From contig JAFQVC010000133.1 of the NCBI GenBank assembly GCA_017408205.1, positions 1-5,642 on the forward strand: 5,642 nucleotides of DNA. The letters are read 5' to 3'. The notes below the pieces were generated by a model, which saw only the letters and a list, made by a program, of their open reading frames with translations, did no database searches and was not told where the DNA came from. How positions within the stretch are numbered: the stretch's first letter is position 1; every line of letters starts with the position of its first letter. The position numbers and the translations under genes are program-made. Positions 4,112 through 5,642 of the stretch are shown one piece after another. This DNA is from Clostridia bacterium. GTDB taxonomy: Bacteria; Bacillota; Clostridia; Monoglobales; Firm-18.

Positions 4112-5642
4112 ATGGTTAATTTAAAGATTAATAATATTGATGTATCTGTTCCCGAAGGAACTACCATTTTAGAAGCAGCACGCCTTGCCAACATTAACAT
4201 CCCTACTCTTTGCTATTTAAAAGATGTTAATGAAATCGGCGCCTGCCGTATGTGCTTAGTTGAAATAAAAGGTGCAAGAGCATTACAGGCGGCTTGTGTT
4301 TACCCTGTTGCAGAGGGCTTGGAAGTATATACAAACTCTCCAAAGGTAAGAGAGGCAAGAAAAGTTACTTTGGAACTTATTCTTTCAAATCACGAAAGAA
4401 AGTGCTTGACTTGCGTAAGAAACCAGAACTGCGAACTACAGAAACTTTCTGAAGAACTTGGTGTTACAGACATAAGATTTGACGGCGAAAACCCCGACTA
4501 CGGCGTTGACGACTTATCTCCCTCAATCGTAAGAGATAACAACAAATGTATCTTATGCCGCCGTTGCGTAAGCGTTTGTAAAAACGTTCAGACAGTTGGT
4601 GCAATCGACGTTATGGAAAGAGGCTTTATAAGCCACGTTGGATGTACTTTTGAAAAATCATTAAACGAAGTTTCCTGCGTAAACTGCGGACAGTGTATTA
4701 CTGCTTGTCCTGTTGGCGCATTAAAAGAAAAAGAAGATATTGACAGAGTATGGGAAGCACTTGCTGACGAAACAAAACACGTTGTTGTTCAGACTGCTCC
4801 TGCTGTAAGAGTATCTTTAGGCGAAGAATTCGGTATGCCTATCGGCTCAAGAGTAACAGGCAAAATGGCTGCTGCTCTGAAAGGTCTTGGCTTTGACCTT
4901 GTTTGCGACACAGATACTGCTGCAGACTTTACAATTATGGAAGAGGGCACAGAGTTATTGCAGAGATTACAAAACGGCGGTAAATTACCGTTAATCACAT
5001 CCTGCAGCCCCGGTTGGGTTAAATTCTGCGAACACAACTTCCCCGAAATGCTTGACAATTTGTCATCAGCAAAATCACCTCACGAAATGTTTGGTGCACT
5101 AATTAAATCATACTATGCAGAGAAAAACAACCTTGACCCCAAAGACATCGTTGTTGTATCTGTAATGCCATGTACTGCTAAAAAATACGAAGTTGCAAGA
5201 GAAGAACTGGCAGCAAACGGTTGCCCCGATGTTGACATTTCAATTACAACAAGAGAACTTGGCAAAATGATTAAACAGGCAGGTATCGATTTTGTAAATC
5301 TTCCTGACGGTAAATTTGACGCTCCATTTGAAACATCAACAGGTGCCGCAGTAATCTTCGGTGCTACAGGCGGTGTTATGGAAGCGGCTTTAAGAACAGT
5401 TGCCGACATATTAACTGGTGAAGATTTAGAAAACATCGACTACCACGAAGTTCGCGGTACTAACGGTATCAAAACTGCAGAAGTTGAAGTTGCAGGCAAG
5501 AAAATCCGCCTTGCAGTTGCAAACGGTCTTGGCTGTGCAAGATACCTTATGGAACAGATAAGAGACGGTAAAGCACAGTACGAATTTGTTGAAATTATGG
5601 GTTGCCCCGGCGGTTGCGTAACAGGCGGCGGTCAGTCAATAG
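4112..5642 (+). CDS. hydA: HydA: catalytic H-cluster subunit of NAD-linked [FeFe] hydrogenase (3' truncated)
   Basis: 510 complete codons are visible before the window ends in frame. HydA makes or oxidises H2 at the H-cluster. The N-terminal electron wire is complete: a plant-type [2Fe-2S] domain (C34, C45, C48, C62), a His-ligated [4Fe-4S] site (H94, C98, C101, C107), and two [4Fe-4S] ferredoxin motifs (C146/C149/C152/C156 and C189/C192/C195/C199). The H domain follows with L1 T-S-C298-S-P-G-W, L2 MPC354TAKKYE and L3 MGC498PGGC502VTGGG. By gapless comparison with Clostridium pasteurianum CpI (offset -1), the proton-path residues E278, E281 and S318 are present. The domain set matches CpI and T. 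maritima HydA; with hydB and hydC beside it, this is a trimeric NAD-linked, probably bifurcating, enzyme. L1 is unusual in having Ser for the second Cys. The small-subunit-like C-terminal part (about 60-70 residues in CpI) is outside the window, as is any extra C-terminal [2Fe-2S] domain. Confidence 0.96.
   Translation, partial: MVNLKINNIDVSVPEGTTILEAARLANINIPTLCYLKDVNEIGACRMCLVEIKGARALQAACVYPVAEGLEVYTNSPKVREARKVTLELILSNHERKCLTCVRNQNCELQKLSEELGVTDIRFDGENPDYGVDDLSPSIVRDNNKCILCRRCVSVCKNVQTVGAIDVMERGFISHVGCTFEKSLNEVSCVNCGQCITACPVGALKEKEDIDRVWEALADETKHVVVQTAPAVRVSLGEEFGMPIGSRVTGKMAAALKGLGFDLVCDTDTAADFTIMEEGTELLQRLQNGGKLPLITSCSPGWVKFCEHNFPEMLDNLSSAKSPHEMFGALIKSYYAEKNNLDPKDIVVVSVMPCTAKKYEVAREELAANGCPDVDISITTRELGKMIKQAGIDFVNLPDGKFDAPFETSTGAAVIFGATGGVMEAALRTVADILTGEDLENIDYHEVRGTNGIKTAEVEVAGKKIRLAVANGLGCARYLMEQIRDGKAQYEFVEIMGCPGGCVTGGGQSI

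Noticed and set aside
147..5436. Several open frames of 60-107 codons on the minus strand and in other plus-strand frames across the window.
   Set aside because: All lie within strongly supported genes and translate to low-complexity, motif-free proteins. They are shadows of the real coding frames.
4112..5642. The HydA N-terminal domains as NuoG or a formate dehydrogenase subunit.
   Set aside because: The same [2Fe-2S]/His-[4Fe-4S] wire occurs in those proteins, but the H-cluster motifs L1, L2 and L3 follow in order, which is specific to [FeFe] hydrogenase.

Overview
The window is a single, tightly packed plus-strand operon for a trimeric NAD-linked [FeFe] hydrogenase of the HydABC type. The host is most likely an anaerobic, fermentative member of the Bacillota, class Clostridia. 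I infer this from the low-to-moderate GC with A/T-rich linkers, the strong AGGAGG-type ribosome binding sites, the clostridial gene order, and the [FeFe] hydrogenase itself. I cannot name a genus from sequence alone.

Layout. Bases 1-124 hold the last 40 codons of an upstream gene, probably a small DRTGG-domain protein. Its stop overlaps the start of a PHP-family metallophosphoesterase gene (121-828). After a 31-base gap comes hydC (860-1357; NuoE-like [2Fe-2S] subunit). Next are a free-standing GHKL (histidine-kinase-type) ATPase domain protein without a phosphoacceptor domain (1360-1911) and a small thioredoxin-fold ferredoxin-like protein with only three cysteines (1911-2282). Then come hydB (2303-4096; NuoF-like NADH/FMN subunit with added Fe-S domains) and hydA (4112 to the window edge; the H-cluster catalytic subunit). 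HydA is cut off by the window end just after its last H-cluster motif. Gaps run from -4 to 31 bases, so nothing longer than about 300 bases is without a gene. I see no credible internal promoter, terminator, RNA gene, repeat array or mobile element, and no convincing minus-strand gene.

How the genes work together. HydA, HydB and HydC together carry the cofactor set expected of the soluble hydrogenases that couple H2 to both NAD(H) and ferredoxin by electron bifurcation (known from Thermotoga maritima, Acetobacterium and others). HydB supplies the NAD(H)/FMN site, HydC and the HydB N-terminus supply [2Fe-2S] centres, and HydA supplies an electron wire and the H-cluster. The interleaved genes (DRTGG, PHP, GHKL ATPase, three-Cys ferredoxin-like protein) are not structural subunits of the known enzymes. 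Their placement, including two between hydC and hydB, suggests a conserved accessory or signalling module whose role is unknown to me.

The points most worth a second look are four. The HydA L1 loop reads T-S-C-S-P-G-W rather than T-S-C-C-P-x-W. The ferredoxin-like protein has an incomplete cysteine set. The ATPase has a MutL-like N-box with Asp where Glu is usual. And signalling-type genes sit inside the hydrogenase operon. The core HydABC system itself is well known, not new.
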